A stretch of 64,000 nt of DNA, taken from assembly GCA_963920525.1 (NCBI GenBank), contig OY986435.1:101792115-101856114 (forward strand), written 5' to 3'. The notes beneath the pieces were generated by a model. It was not told where the DNA came from. It saw only the letters and a program-made list of their open reading frames with translations, and ran no database searches. The number at the start of each line of letters is the position of its first letter. The first letter of the stretch is position 1. Shown here piece after piece: positions 21,201 to 33,200 of this stretch. The position numbers and the translations under genes were made by a program. Origin of the DNA: Dichetophora obliterata (lineage: Eukaryota; Arthropoda; Insecta; Diptera; Sciomyzidae).

Positions 21201-24200
21201 TACCAATTCTATATTGCAAATTTTTTTGTGATTTCAATGGCAAGCACTTGTTTTAAATTCTTGTCAATTTGACTTAAAGCATAACATTCCTCTGCTTTCT
21301 AGTATTGCTCTGATATATAGTATTGCCGGGCAGACGTTGTCCTGCCGCAGACCACCTTAATGCTATATACGAATTTTCACGCTGTTAAAAAAAAAAAATT
21401 ATATATACGCCATTTTTAGTACAGTTTGCCGAAAGAAGCCGTATGAACTAAATTATCAAATTTTAGTCTAATACGACCAAAACCGTTCGAAATATACCAT
21501 TTTCGTTTAATTCTGGACGGTAATGGGGGTGTGGCTACATTTTTTCACTTAAACCATCTCATACTCGAAACAATAGAATGCCAGAATTTCAGCTCAATTG
21601 AGCTTAAACCTAGTGCGCTTTGTTTTGCTCCAAGCTTATCCCCCGGAAAGTGGACTTAATTAAAGTGGGTCATGCCCATTTTTAGTAAAGTTAGCGAACG
21701 TAACCATACAACGTAGATTACCAAATTCTAGTCTCATACGACCAAAATTGTCTGAAATATAGCATTTTTTGCAAAAAGTGGGCATGAAAAGTAGACGTGG
21801 CAAATCTAACATAGCATATTACGACTAAGTTGAAATAACAAATCGTTTGATACCTATATCGTGTTAATCGGTTGAGTGGTTCTTGCGTGATTGTCAAACA
21901 TCTGTGCAGTGTTACAACGCTTTTATATATTTGTATAGATAGACTAACACAATCTCAAGTGGGGAAAAGCTGGCTGGCAAGGCTGCAAAACATACTTAAT
22001 GCTTATAACTAAATTCTGGCAACTCCCTTCAAAACATTTGCGAAGAAAATTAATCAACAATGTATGAAAGCAAGAATCTCAATGAAAGTAAAGCTGGATT
22101 CACTGATCACCTTCAGTATGTTTTGCAATTTTTTTATATGAAGTTTTCGCTCAGAGAGAAAAATTTCTGCACGCTCTCAACTTGATTAACATTATTTTAA
22201 ATCACACAAAAACATTCTGAAGGTTATCAGTGAATCCATCTTAACTACACAGCATGGCTGAGGTATTGAGGGAAGCTGATATATTGAGGGAAGCTCTCGC
22301 GACAAAAAGAAAAGCTTTGTTTGCTGTTATATTGTGCTGCTGGTTAAATGAAGGCATCAAATAAAATGCGTGAAATAAAATGCTTTCGAAAAACTTGGTA
22401 ACCTATAACAATCTATTTTATCATAGGAATCGAATAAAAACAGAATTATCAAAATCAGTTCAGCGGTTACCGAGCTTATTCTGGATCAATTTCGTGAGTC
22501 TCCTTTTATATAATAGTATAGATATAGATAAAATGAAAAAAGTCAAAAGTAAAAGTCGACATTCGACTTTTTTCAATATGAGAAAGTCGATTGCCAAAAG
22601 TCGAAAATTATCAAGCAAAAGTCGACATTCGACTTATTTCGAATTCGACTTGCACATCCCTACCTTAGCTTATACAAGTAATATATAAATGATTTTTTTT
22701 TCGAAAATTCTTTGTTTTATATTGAATTAAAAAGTGCGTATCAAATATTTTTGACTAATAAGCCATAGAAGACTTTTATGGAAAAAAATTTGGTGACAAA
22801 TTTGTAGGGACTTTCTTTCGTACATCGTTTTGCTCTTAAAAATTAAAAAAAGCACGGAGAAAAATTTAAGCTTTTTTGTCCTGTTCCGATTTTTCGATAG
22901 CTGTCTAGTAGTACTATATTTACACTCACGGAACTGGCAATGCTATCAAAGCATCGCTTCTTCTAGCCATAATATTACGGTTCTCAAAAATTTTATATAT
23001 GAGGCTGTGAGAAACTCACAGGAAGTTTTAAGATCTTATAATGGTGAGAGGAATTCGGTTTTGATAGCCGAATCGTGGATGAGCCATAACAGAGCCTCTT
23101 GTGACAGCTATAAATCGTGATGTTGACAATCGTGATGAAATTGTGAAAGTAAACTTTTGTTTTTTAAATTTTTGTTTTAATATAACGTAGTTTCTTTCAT
23201 TTCTCTTCACTGTTTGTAAAAATAAGGTACTAATAAAACTGCCACAATTTTGCTCAAAAACAAAAGTTTCATTTACGGCTTCTTGTGAATTATTCGCGAT
23301 TAATTGATAGCTTATCGTATTTTATTTGTACTTACTGTGTGTTTTATCCAGTTGAAGTTATTTCAAGTGTTTGATTTAAGTGTACTGATTTATTAATTTT
23401 ATAAATAATTATTTGCTTTTTGCCAACAAGCACACTGAAATGTCAAAACTAAAATAGAGTTATTCGTCTTTTGTGGTTTTAGTATCCAAACTAAAAGCGT
23501 GAAAACCGTATTGAGGCTACAATAGCCGTATGAAAGTTACTCAAGACGCAATAATTAAAAATTAGTTATGTAGCCACAATACTGAAAGTATCACAACTAT
23601 ACCCACAGTTTTTATTTGCTATTGTTTTGTGATTCTTGCAGATTTAATTAGGGTTACGAGAGCTCTCACAAAGTTCTTGTAATAAACTTTCAGCCAAGGC
23701 AACTTCTTTTCATATATAATATCTCTAATATGGCTGTAACAGCCTCAACTTTTTCATGGCAGCCGTATACGAAATTCAATAATTCCCTGAGTGTAGTGTA
23801 AAAGGTGAAAGCGATCAAAAGTATTTCCCAAAGATATAAGTAATAAAAAAAGGACGCGTTACAATAAAAAAATAGAAGTGGTTTTTGTATAGGGCTGCCA
23901 TAATTTTTGGAATATCTATTTTTGTTGCTTTACTTAAACAAATACTTGTCCTCTTGCTCGAAATCTTAAGATTTTGTGAGATTTCAATGCTATCAAAGCA
24001 TCGCTTCTTCTAGCCGTAATATTACGGTTCTCAAAAATTTAATATATGAGGCTGTGGGAAACTCACAGGAAGTTGTAAGAACTTCACAGGAAGTTGTCAG
24101 AGGAATTCGGTTTTGATAGCCTATGTCTCTATGGAATTGAAAAAAAAAGCAAATATTTTTTGATTGCGTAAATGCCCCCTTATGAAATACCTATTTACGG

Positions 24201-27200
24201 TGTTGCTCACTTTACTCACAGTACATATAGCTCTCGTTGCACTCCCATACAGGACTGTAGCCACACCAAGAAGACAGAGGGAGCAGGCATGAATCTTGGG
24301 GGGGCAATTTTTTTTTTCATTTAAATAAAAAAAACCAATATATAACGTGTGAAATGAATACATACATATATTTATTAAAAAGCAGTTTATTTTATAATAT
24401 ATATATATAAATTAATTTAGGACTTTGTAATAAAATGAAGGTAAAAATACAAGATTTATTTAAAGTGGCTAGAAATATAAGAAAGAATAGCGAAATGGGC
24501 TAACATGTGTATAAGACATTTTTTAAGTAAAACAAATAAAAACATTGAATTAACCCGCATTCGTCGTTTGCATCAAATTGAAGTAAATTTTTTACTTAGA
24601 TTTATATATTAAGAACAAACATGCATTTTTTGATTTAAATCTTTTGCTTTTTTAAATTTTTGCTAGAATTAAGATTTGCAGTTTTTTTATTTTAAAATTA
24701 ATAAACATTCATCATGCATAAAAAAAATTTTAAAATTAAAAACATTTCAATGAATTTATATTCTTTTTGTATCTGTATCAAATTGGTGCACAACTTGCTT
24801 TTCGTTTCTAGAAAGTTCCTACACGCAGAGAAAAGACATGGTTGAGACATGATTACTGCAATAATAATTTTTTTACTAAAATTATTGCATTATTTCTGCA
24901 AATACAAATTTTTGCCTTAATAAAGTCATTATTTACTAATAATGGTACCAAAAATAACAATAGTTGAAATCATAACATAGTTGAAATCGTCAACATACTA
25001 TGATTGCCTCAACTATTAGTTGCAACAAAAATGTTGTAGTTCTGTCAATCATGATAAATGTGCATATTATTATAGAGACAAACATATTAGAATTTTGAAT
25101 ATTTGTCTGAACTATTCTTTGCTTGTTGGCAAACGAAGCCGAAGATAATCAAAAATCGAAAGAATTTATTGTGTCTGAACAGTTTGCAGGAAAAACTTTC
25201 ACTTCATTCAGACACAATAAGTTTTATCGATTCCTGGTTATGTGCCGTTTCGTTTGTCAACTGTTCAATTATTGTGTTTTGTTTTTAATCGCCTTATCCT
25301 AAAAACAGCATGCAGAAAAGTGACATTTTCGACTTTAATTGTAGCAAACATATTTCTATTTACCGAAAATATATTTCGCAATTCTGACCATATTTTGTTT
25401 ATCACACATATTGCTATTTTTGTGACAATGCACTCAATGTACCATGCTTATGAATGGCATTAGTCAGGCGAGCGATAGTAGCGGCTGTGGCCTACTGGTA
25501 GTGTGCGTGGCTCGTAAGCGAAAAAGTCACGGTTCGAACCTCAGCTCGTATAGAAAATTTTATCAAATGGGTTTTCAATTGAATTAATATTTCTGTTCAG
25601 CCCAGACAATGGAAATTGGAGTGCATGAAACTAAAAAAATAAAAATATTGTTTCAATAATATTCTGGATCCTAAAATAAATTCATAATATAGTTGTTGCA
25701 ATCATTCTATTTTCGATCCAATAAGAGAATAATGATTGTTTTAATAATATTTTGGTTCCTAGAAAAAAGTTCCTTTTCTAAATATAGTTGTTGTAATTAT
25801 TTTATCATGATCAACATATCTGTCTTTCAACATGGTTTTCTGAAGGGTAAGCCCACTACAACAAACCTCTTAGAGTTTACTACGCGTGTTATAAATGGTT
25901 TTACTTTGGGACTGCAGACTGATGTTATTTATACGGACTTTAGCAAAGCTTTCGACAGTGTTAATCATAATCTTCTTTTGAAGAAACTCCAACTTATTGG
26001 GTTTCCTGTCACATTATTAAATTGGCAGTCATCTTGGACCGGTTTTGTTTTTACTATTCATTAATGATCTTCCTTCGGTAATAAAACACTGTAACGTCTT
26101 AATGTACGCTGACGACGTGAAACTTTTTCTTTGTTACAAATCACCCGAAGAACGACATATTTTACAATCTGATCTAAATAGACTTGTGGACTGGTATAAA
26201 ATATATTAAATCTCAACTTAAAAAATGTAAGCAAATGACATTCTCGCGAAGACCTGCTAGAAACATAAATTACACAATAAACAATAGAAATAGTTTCCAG
26301 TTTTCTCGATCTTGGTGTTATTATGGATTCAAAACTTTGCTTTGATAAATAAGGCAAGAGGAGTCCTTGGTTTCATTAAAAGATGGGCTAAAGAATTCAG
26401 TGATCCCTTTACTACTAAATTATTATATACCTCTCTCGTAAGGCCAATTCTTGAATATGCATCAGTTATATGGAACCCACAATATAATGTCTACATCGAC
26501 GCCATAGAATCCGTTCAAAAATAGTTTTTACTTTTTGCTTTACGTCATAGTCGTTGGAATCCCAATATTATGCTTCCATCGTATGAAATACGCCTTAAAA
26601 TTATTTTACTATCTTCCCTAAGAAGCAGAAGAATGATGCTTAATGTCATGTTTCTGTATAAATTACTTCGTGGCGAGATTAATTCGGAATATCTCATCTC
26701 ATCTCTAAATTTTAACATCCCAAGGAGAGGAAATAGACATTTTCTGTTTTTCAAGTTGAGTCAGTGTAGTTCTTCATTAACCTTTACGATGTATGTGCAG
26801 TGATTTCAATGCCAACTTCAACATGATTAATTTTTCTGATTCGGTGGACGTCGATATCCTTTTTGTCTCGATATTATGTTTTATTAAGTAAGCACCATCA
26901 AATATGAATCGTTTTTAAAACGTACTTTTTAATTATTCAATATTTTAATTTTAAATCGAATTGTGATTTACGTGCTCACGTGGTTTCCTGATTTGAAATT
27001 AGATTGAACTCACACTATCACCTGGATTGGTGTGCCAGAGTATATCTCTATTCCACACAAGTTTATGCCTGCGTTGGCCCAAATGCATATCCAACTAATT
27101 GGGATTTTGATTTGGCGGATATGAGATTTATCTCATTTCCACGTAGGTCCTTGGGTTGGACAATGGCCGCAAACCAGTTAAAATGAGTTTAGTGTTTTGG

Positions 27201-30200
27201 ATTGTTTTGGAAATAAGGATTATTTTTTTCGGGTACCTTAAATTGACAGTCACTATAATTTAATTCAATGTTGCTTATTTATATGGAATTAAATATACTT
27301 AAATACGCGTTTGTTATATATCAAATTTTTAAATTGCGGTGAAAAGCCAATTAATGTGCTTAGTGGAAAATCCTAATTGCCAATAGGGGGTATGTTTAGT
27401 ACGTAGGTACGCAGGATCAAGAATGTAAATCGTGCATGCGTATAGGTCGGGTATACGTATCTTTGGAAGATTCATACCTCCAGGCGAATCAAAAAAAAAA
27501 AAAAAAATTATATAATTTAGAACATGTTAGCAACAATCATAATCCGAATCATACTATGATCCTCTTAAAACATGGTTGTTGCAATTATGTTTTTTCTTTG
27601 CGTGTATGGATGCGTGTTAAAAAATTATTTCGATTCAAATTTTATTTTTTGGTAGCAAAGGTTGAAAAATTGCAACAATTTGTCTGAACTGTTTTGTTTC
27701 ACAAATTTCATATACATATTCAAGTCATGAATAAGGTAAATGTGTACATTTTTTGTGATTTTAAACTAAACTTATTTTATTTTAACTAATGCATATTAAT
27801 TATTCATTTAAAGTTTTTCATTGACTGATTTGGCCAGGGGGAAAACGGTTGTAGTAGGGGGGCATTGCTCCCCCTTGCCCTAACCTGGCTACAGGCCTGC
27901 TCCCATACAAAATACAGCACATAGATTTTACATAGATGTCTCTGTACCGACTACATAACTTTTTTCCGTAGTGTAATAAGCTATCTCAACAATACTAATC
28001 GTTTCTGCTTATATGGATTGATTAACTTCAAAATTCCATTACATCTTTTTGAAAATTTGCAAAATACTCTTTTAAAAACCTAAGTTTAATTTTTTGAATT
28101 CTACCAAAATATATTTCGATATCTACAATCTATTGGAAATAAAAGCAGCTTAAGACAGGCCCTATTTAATAATTTCTAATTCTGTATTAATTTGAATCTC
28201 TTTTTTGCAGGTCGATCAATCCTCAATCGGCTTAAGTCGCGAATACCTTATTAAGGGCTTCAACGAAACACTGGTCTCTGCTTACTACAATTACATGGTC
28301 GACATGGCGGTAATTTTCGGCGCAGACAAAGAGAAAGCAAAAACGGAACTGAAGGAATCGCTTCAGTTCGAAATGGCTTTAGCAAATGTGAGAATGTCCT
28401 TATTTTCAATGCTGATTATTTTCCTAACATATTTATAAAAAAAAAGATTTCCTGGCCCAATGAAAAGCGTCGAAACTCCAACGATCTCTATAACTTGCGT
28501 ACGATCAAACAACTGCAGGAAACCTATCCGTATGTTCAGTGGCTTGACTACATAAACTCATTGCTACCAGAGGGTCTGGTTGTCGACGAAGATGAGCCTA
28601 TAAATTTATCTGTGCCCAGTTTCTTTGAAGAGTTGGGCCATCTGTTGGCCAAGACGCCTAAACGTGTCGTTGCCAACTATATGATGTGGCGAATCCATGG
28701 CTTCTCAGTCTCGTTCCTCCCAGAAAAGTTCCGAAAGCGTCAATTGCAATATGCGACCGCACTATTAGGTAGACAGGAACAAGAGGCACGCTGGAAGGAA
28801 TGCGTTGATATAACCAGCGGCAGGTAAGTGTATTATACGAAATAGAGTGGGTGATTTCAATAGTTGTGTATCGAGGGCTTAGTACAGGATGGCGAAATGG
28901 TTCGGTTTTAATAAGATAGCTAAAATGTGTAAAAGTTAAGTAAATAAAAATTGTAAATATCTACATATTTTAAATAATTGGCAAAAGCAATGAATGATTG
29001 ATAGAGAGTGAGCTTCTTAAAAGAATCAGTGTGTCTATCTATTTCGCAAGAAAAACATTTTAATTTTGAAGCTTGACATTATGACGACCAACACAAAGTA
29101 TTGCAAATTGAAATCGCTCTACAGGCTTAAGTTTAAGAATAGTAATATTTTCGCAAGAAAGTTATCTTTTTTTGTGAACAGCTTTTCTTGTAATCTAAGC
29201 CTGTTCAAAGAAATCCAACCATTCAGCCGAATGTACAGACTTAGTCTAACGGTACTTAAAGTTTTATTAAGATCGTTTCTAATTTTTTGAAGTAATGTTC
29301 AAAGATGTAAACTATTTAAAATCACAAATTTTTAAGGTTCCACTTGAGAGTAAAGCATTTTTAGGCAATATTTTCAAATCACTGCGTGTAAATCATTGCT
29401 TATGAATAATGGTTTCCTGAACTCATATTGATCATGTTTCTTGACTCGCCCATGGAAAACAAAATCGGAAAGCTATACACTGATTCGTCTCCTGGACTAA
29501 AATAAAAAATTTTCTAATATCGAATTAGGAAAAATTGGTATCATTTTATAGGTAAAATATCCAATAAGATAGATCAATTACATTTTCTTAAGGGGCGCCA
29601 TTAGTATAAACTTTAAAAAAATCGATATTACAGAAAAATAAGCTGTTGCAAAAAGTTAACTTTTTGTATGAATTTTATGATTTTTATAAATTTAGGAACT
29701 CAAAACGAGTTTTGAGGTTCTAGCGGACGCAAATTTTTACTTTTTACAAAAACCATTACGGATCTGTTTTATAGGATGTTTTACCTTTAAAATGACAACA
29801 ATATTTTCTTATTAGCTATAAAAATCTTTTGATTTTGATCTACGAGCGAATAAAAATAATTTTCAATATGAGTTCAGGACACCATTATGCATGAACCATG
29901 AGTAGCACGCTATGATTTGGAAGAATTATCCAAAAACGCTCTACTCAATTTCACTCATTCAAATTGTACTTGTGACGTTAATGTTTATTCTTGTCTGTCT
30001 TTTATTTTTACAGCGAAACTGAGGAAACCGAATATGAAAACTGGTACCCAGTATTTATTAGTTTATCTTTATTTTGCTGTTGTTTTTCTTCGTTATCATT
30101 CTTTTTAATTTGGAACATCATTTTTGTTGACAAAGTTTTTTCTTATAATAAAGCTTATGTTGTATATAAATATCTTCATTCATGCACTCAAGCTTAAGAG

Positions 30201-33200
30201 CAACTTCAACAGATATTGCTTTACTTGTAATAGAGCAATCTCTTATAAGTAGAGGTTAAAATTTTTATAATTTTTTTTTCAAAACGTCTCTGAAATAAGA
30301 GTCTTAAACTTTTATTACATAAAAGTTATTATTGATAGTTGCAAGAGGAAACTATCAAATAAGAGTTATTTATATCTTTTGTTTTTATCTCTCACTTAAT
30401 AATTCTTCTTTTTAACAGTAATTTTTAACTTTTATAAAATCAAATCAAACTTCAGAGTCTTTGAAGGCTTTTAAATTATAAAAATAATTTTAAAAGTCTT
30501 TGAAGACTTTTATTTAAAAAAGTTTATTTTAAGAGTCTTTTTAAATTTTTATTTTACAAAGGTCTTTTTAAAAGTTGTTTTCTTTTTAAAGTATTGTATA
30601 TTATTTATTTGTTGAATTTTTCCAATAGTTGACAAAATGAATCAGTGGAATAAATTGGTTTCTGGTAATTGGTCATAAATAAACATATTTTGAATTTTTT
30701 CGCAGTTTTTTATTGTAAGACTTTTATTAAGGCCCGGTTTCACAATTAATACTTAAGTTGTACTTAAGTTTTGCTAATTAGTTCTTGCTGATTAGTTTTA
30801 TTATTTTGCAAAATATAATCAGTTGTTGACTGTCGATGACTTAAGTATAACTTAAGTCACGCATTTTCTATACTTAAGTTGAACTTAAGTATGGTTGATG
30901 AAACGCATTTTCATAGCTCATACTTAAGTACAACTTAAGTATTGATTGTGAAACCGGTCCTAAGACTTTTATAAAATATAAGTCTAAAGAGGCTCTTTAA
31001 AATAACTTTTTAAAATAAAAATCATTAAAGACTTATAAAATATATTTTGGAAAATAAAAGTCTTTGGAGACTCTTAAATTTCACTTTTAAGTTTAAAAGT
31101 TAAAAGTAAGGGTAAACTTTTATTTTAAATAGTAAAAGTCAACTCTTAACTTATATTTTTATTAATAAAAGTTAAAAGTAATTTTTAACTTATTTAATTA
31201 AATAAAAACGTTAATGGTTGGACTTTACTAAAAAAAATGAAGCTTTTAAGAATTATTTTCAGACTCTGCTTATAAGTTATTGCGACATTTTTTTAGCTGA
31301 ACTCATACTCCATAAGCCATAAACGAACACAAAGATCTTAACCAAATTATAATATAAACTGTGGTTTAGGTATCATTAAACAGAATTGGGATTTGCAGAT
31401 ATTCCGGCATCATGACATTTTTTTTCTTTTTATATGAAGTTTTTTTGCGAATTATGGAGGTATGTAAGCACAAATTTTTAACATTGCATTAGACATGTTT
31501 TTTTAACAACGCGACATTAATTCCATGTCTTGTGATCAACTTGAATGAAACTTTAAATACAGAAAGGGGAAATAATTCAACAGATACTTGCTCCACATGG
31601 GAATTTACTCTGTTAAACTGATTTTCGTCTTTAACACGATAATTTCTACAAAAATTTTACTTTAAGAATGTTAATGCAAATACAAATTTCCCGATGGTCA
31701 AAATCCAAAAGTAAAATTTTTAATTTAATAATTTCATATTCGTACCAAATTTCATAAAGATCGGTTAAATAGTTTTTAAGTTAAGTTAGAGTGCTCTTGG
31801 CAGTAGCGTAGCTAGGGTTGCTGGCACTTGGGGTAAAAATAAATTTTATACCCCAAAGGGGGGTTATCCTTATCTATATCTAAAATTTCTATAAATACAC
31901 ACACAAGGGTGGAATCGGCTCAGGTGAAAGTTCTTCTTCTTCTTCTTCTTCTTAAAATATGCTGTCTATTGCAAACAGCACATGTTATGTCAAAAAAGAC
32001 TACGAGAAACACTAGGTTTTTATTGTAGTCTTGCTGAGTTGCATTCCAAGTGTGTAAAGTATTATATTGTGTGTTGTATTGTTAGTTGTCATCAGATTGT
32101 GAATCCTGTAGGTTAACAACTCTTAAATACGTTAAATTATAGCAATTTTTGGCTTTTCTTATTGTATCAGTTTAATATATGATTTTCCCTCTTTTTTTTT
32201 ATTTTTTTTTTCTTTCTTTGCTAATTCTTTTTTTTTTATATATGATGTCCTTTCTTTTTTAATTTAAATGTATGTATAGGCTGTATCTATTTGATTTTTT
32301 TTTTTTATATAATTTTTTTTTTTTTGGTTTTCTTTGTTTTTTCGACAATCGTTATAATATTATTTGAAAAAAAAAAACATTTAAAATACGTAAACATAAG
32401 TATAAGTATAGCTTAATACAAAATGATATATATATTTATATATATATATATATAAATATATATTAGGGCGGGTCAAATTCTGGCTCAGCGAAATTCGTAA
32501 AATACATGTAATTTCAAGACTTTTTCTCCACTACAGCATATACAAATTCTGAAAAAAAGCTGTGCGGACTTTCGTAAATAGATTCATACACATACATTCA
32601 TACATTCATATTTTATAATTGAGAACAAAATCTATTTACGAAAGTCCGCACAGCTTTTTTTCAGAATTTGTATATGCTGTAGTGGAGAAAAAGTCTTGAA
32701 ATTACATGTATTTTACGAATTTCGCTGAGCCAGACCTCCAAAAAAATTCGTCCATACAAATTGACCCGCCCTAATATATATATATGTTACAAACAACTCG
32801 AGAATAAATCATATAGGAAAGTATCATAAAACAATATTGAATACAGAAGGTATTTAGTTTTGTTGAATGATGTTAACATTCTAAACATTTAATGTTTTAA
32901 AACGATAGAAATAACGAAAACTGGAATCAATTAAGTGGTGATACATCGTAATTTTGCAATTCATTTAAATTTTACAACATAAGACATACAAATAACTTAA
33001 ATCTAGGGACTTTTGAATTGTGTTATATTTTCAACGACAAACGAGTACTTAATATCAATTTTAGCTTTGGAAAAAAAGTCAAAAATTAATTTGTACACTT
33101 CGATGTTATCCAATTTTAACAGATCGATAATGTTAAAAGAGGATATTCTTAGATTCCGAAGTTTGTTTATAAATTGCGATCTGAGCGATCTATCTATATT

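Larger units (their letters stand above)
17132..22662 (-). mobile_element. Large composite hAT element (5.5 kb)
   Basis: The left end TTGGGTTGTGCAA and right end (reverse complement) TAGGGATGTGCAA are imperfect inverted repeats. The flanks CCTTAGCA (17124-17131) and CCTTAGCT (22663-22670) form an 8-bp target duplication with one mismatch. Both subterminal regions carry palindromes of the type AAAAGTCGAC..TCGACTTTT (17199-17220 and 22550-22640). The transposase C-terminus is on the minus strand at about 20700-21100. A LINE (about 17917-20697), a small inverted-repeat unit (17624-17874) and Helitron-like pieces (21330-22522) lie inside. Confidence 0.75.
24820..27606. mobile_element. MITE with TACACGCAGAGAAAA ends, broken up by insertions
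   Basis: The left end TACACGCAGAGAAAAGACAT and the right end (reverse complement) TACACGCAAAGAAAAAACAT match at 18 of 20 bases. Internal ATGATTGTTTTAATAAT-type repeats recur at 24850-25070 and 25690-25810. The SINE, LINE and poly-A sequences between appear to have inserted later. The target duplication was not resolved. Confidence 0.5.
24250..27899. mobile_element. hAT-type element (3650 bp) filled with other insertions
   Basis: Ends CAGGACTGTAGCCA at the left and, reverse-complemented, CAGGCCTGTAGCCA at the right. The 8-bp target duplication CTCCCATA is exact (24242-24249 and 27900-27907). No hAT transposase is readable. The interior contains a MITE with TACACGC ends, a SINE, a LINE relic and a poly-A-ended retroelement fragment. 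Confidence 0.8.

Noticed and set aside
22938..24121. Long terminal repeats of an LTR retrotransposon
   Set aside because: The repeats lack TG...CA ends, no primer-binding site or gag-pol sequence lies between them, and they are only about 132 bp long.
27004..27186. A 60-codon frame ([20 protein letters not shown]) near the Nep2 exon, possibly an extra exon
   Set aside because: It has no counterpart in M13 peptidases, the flanking exons already join in frame, and it lies between two transposon fragments.
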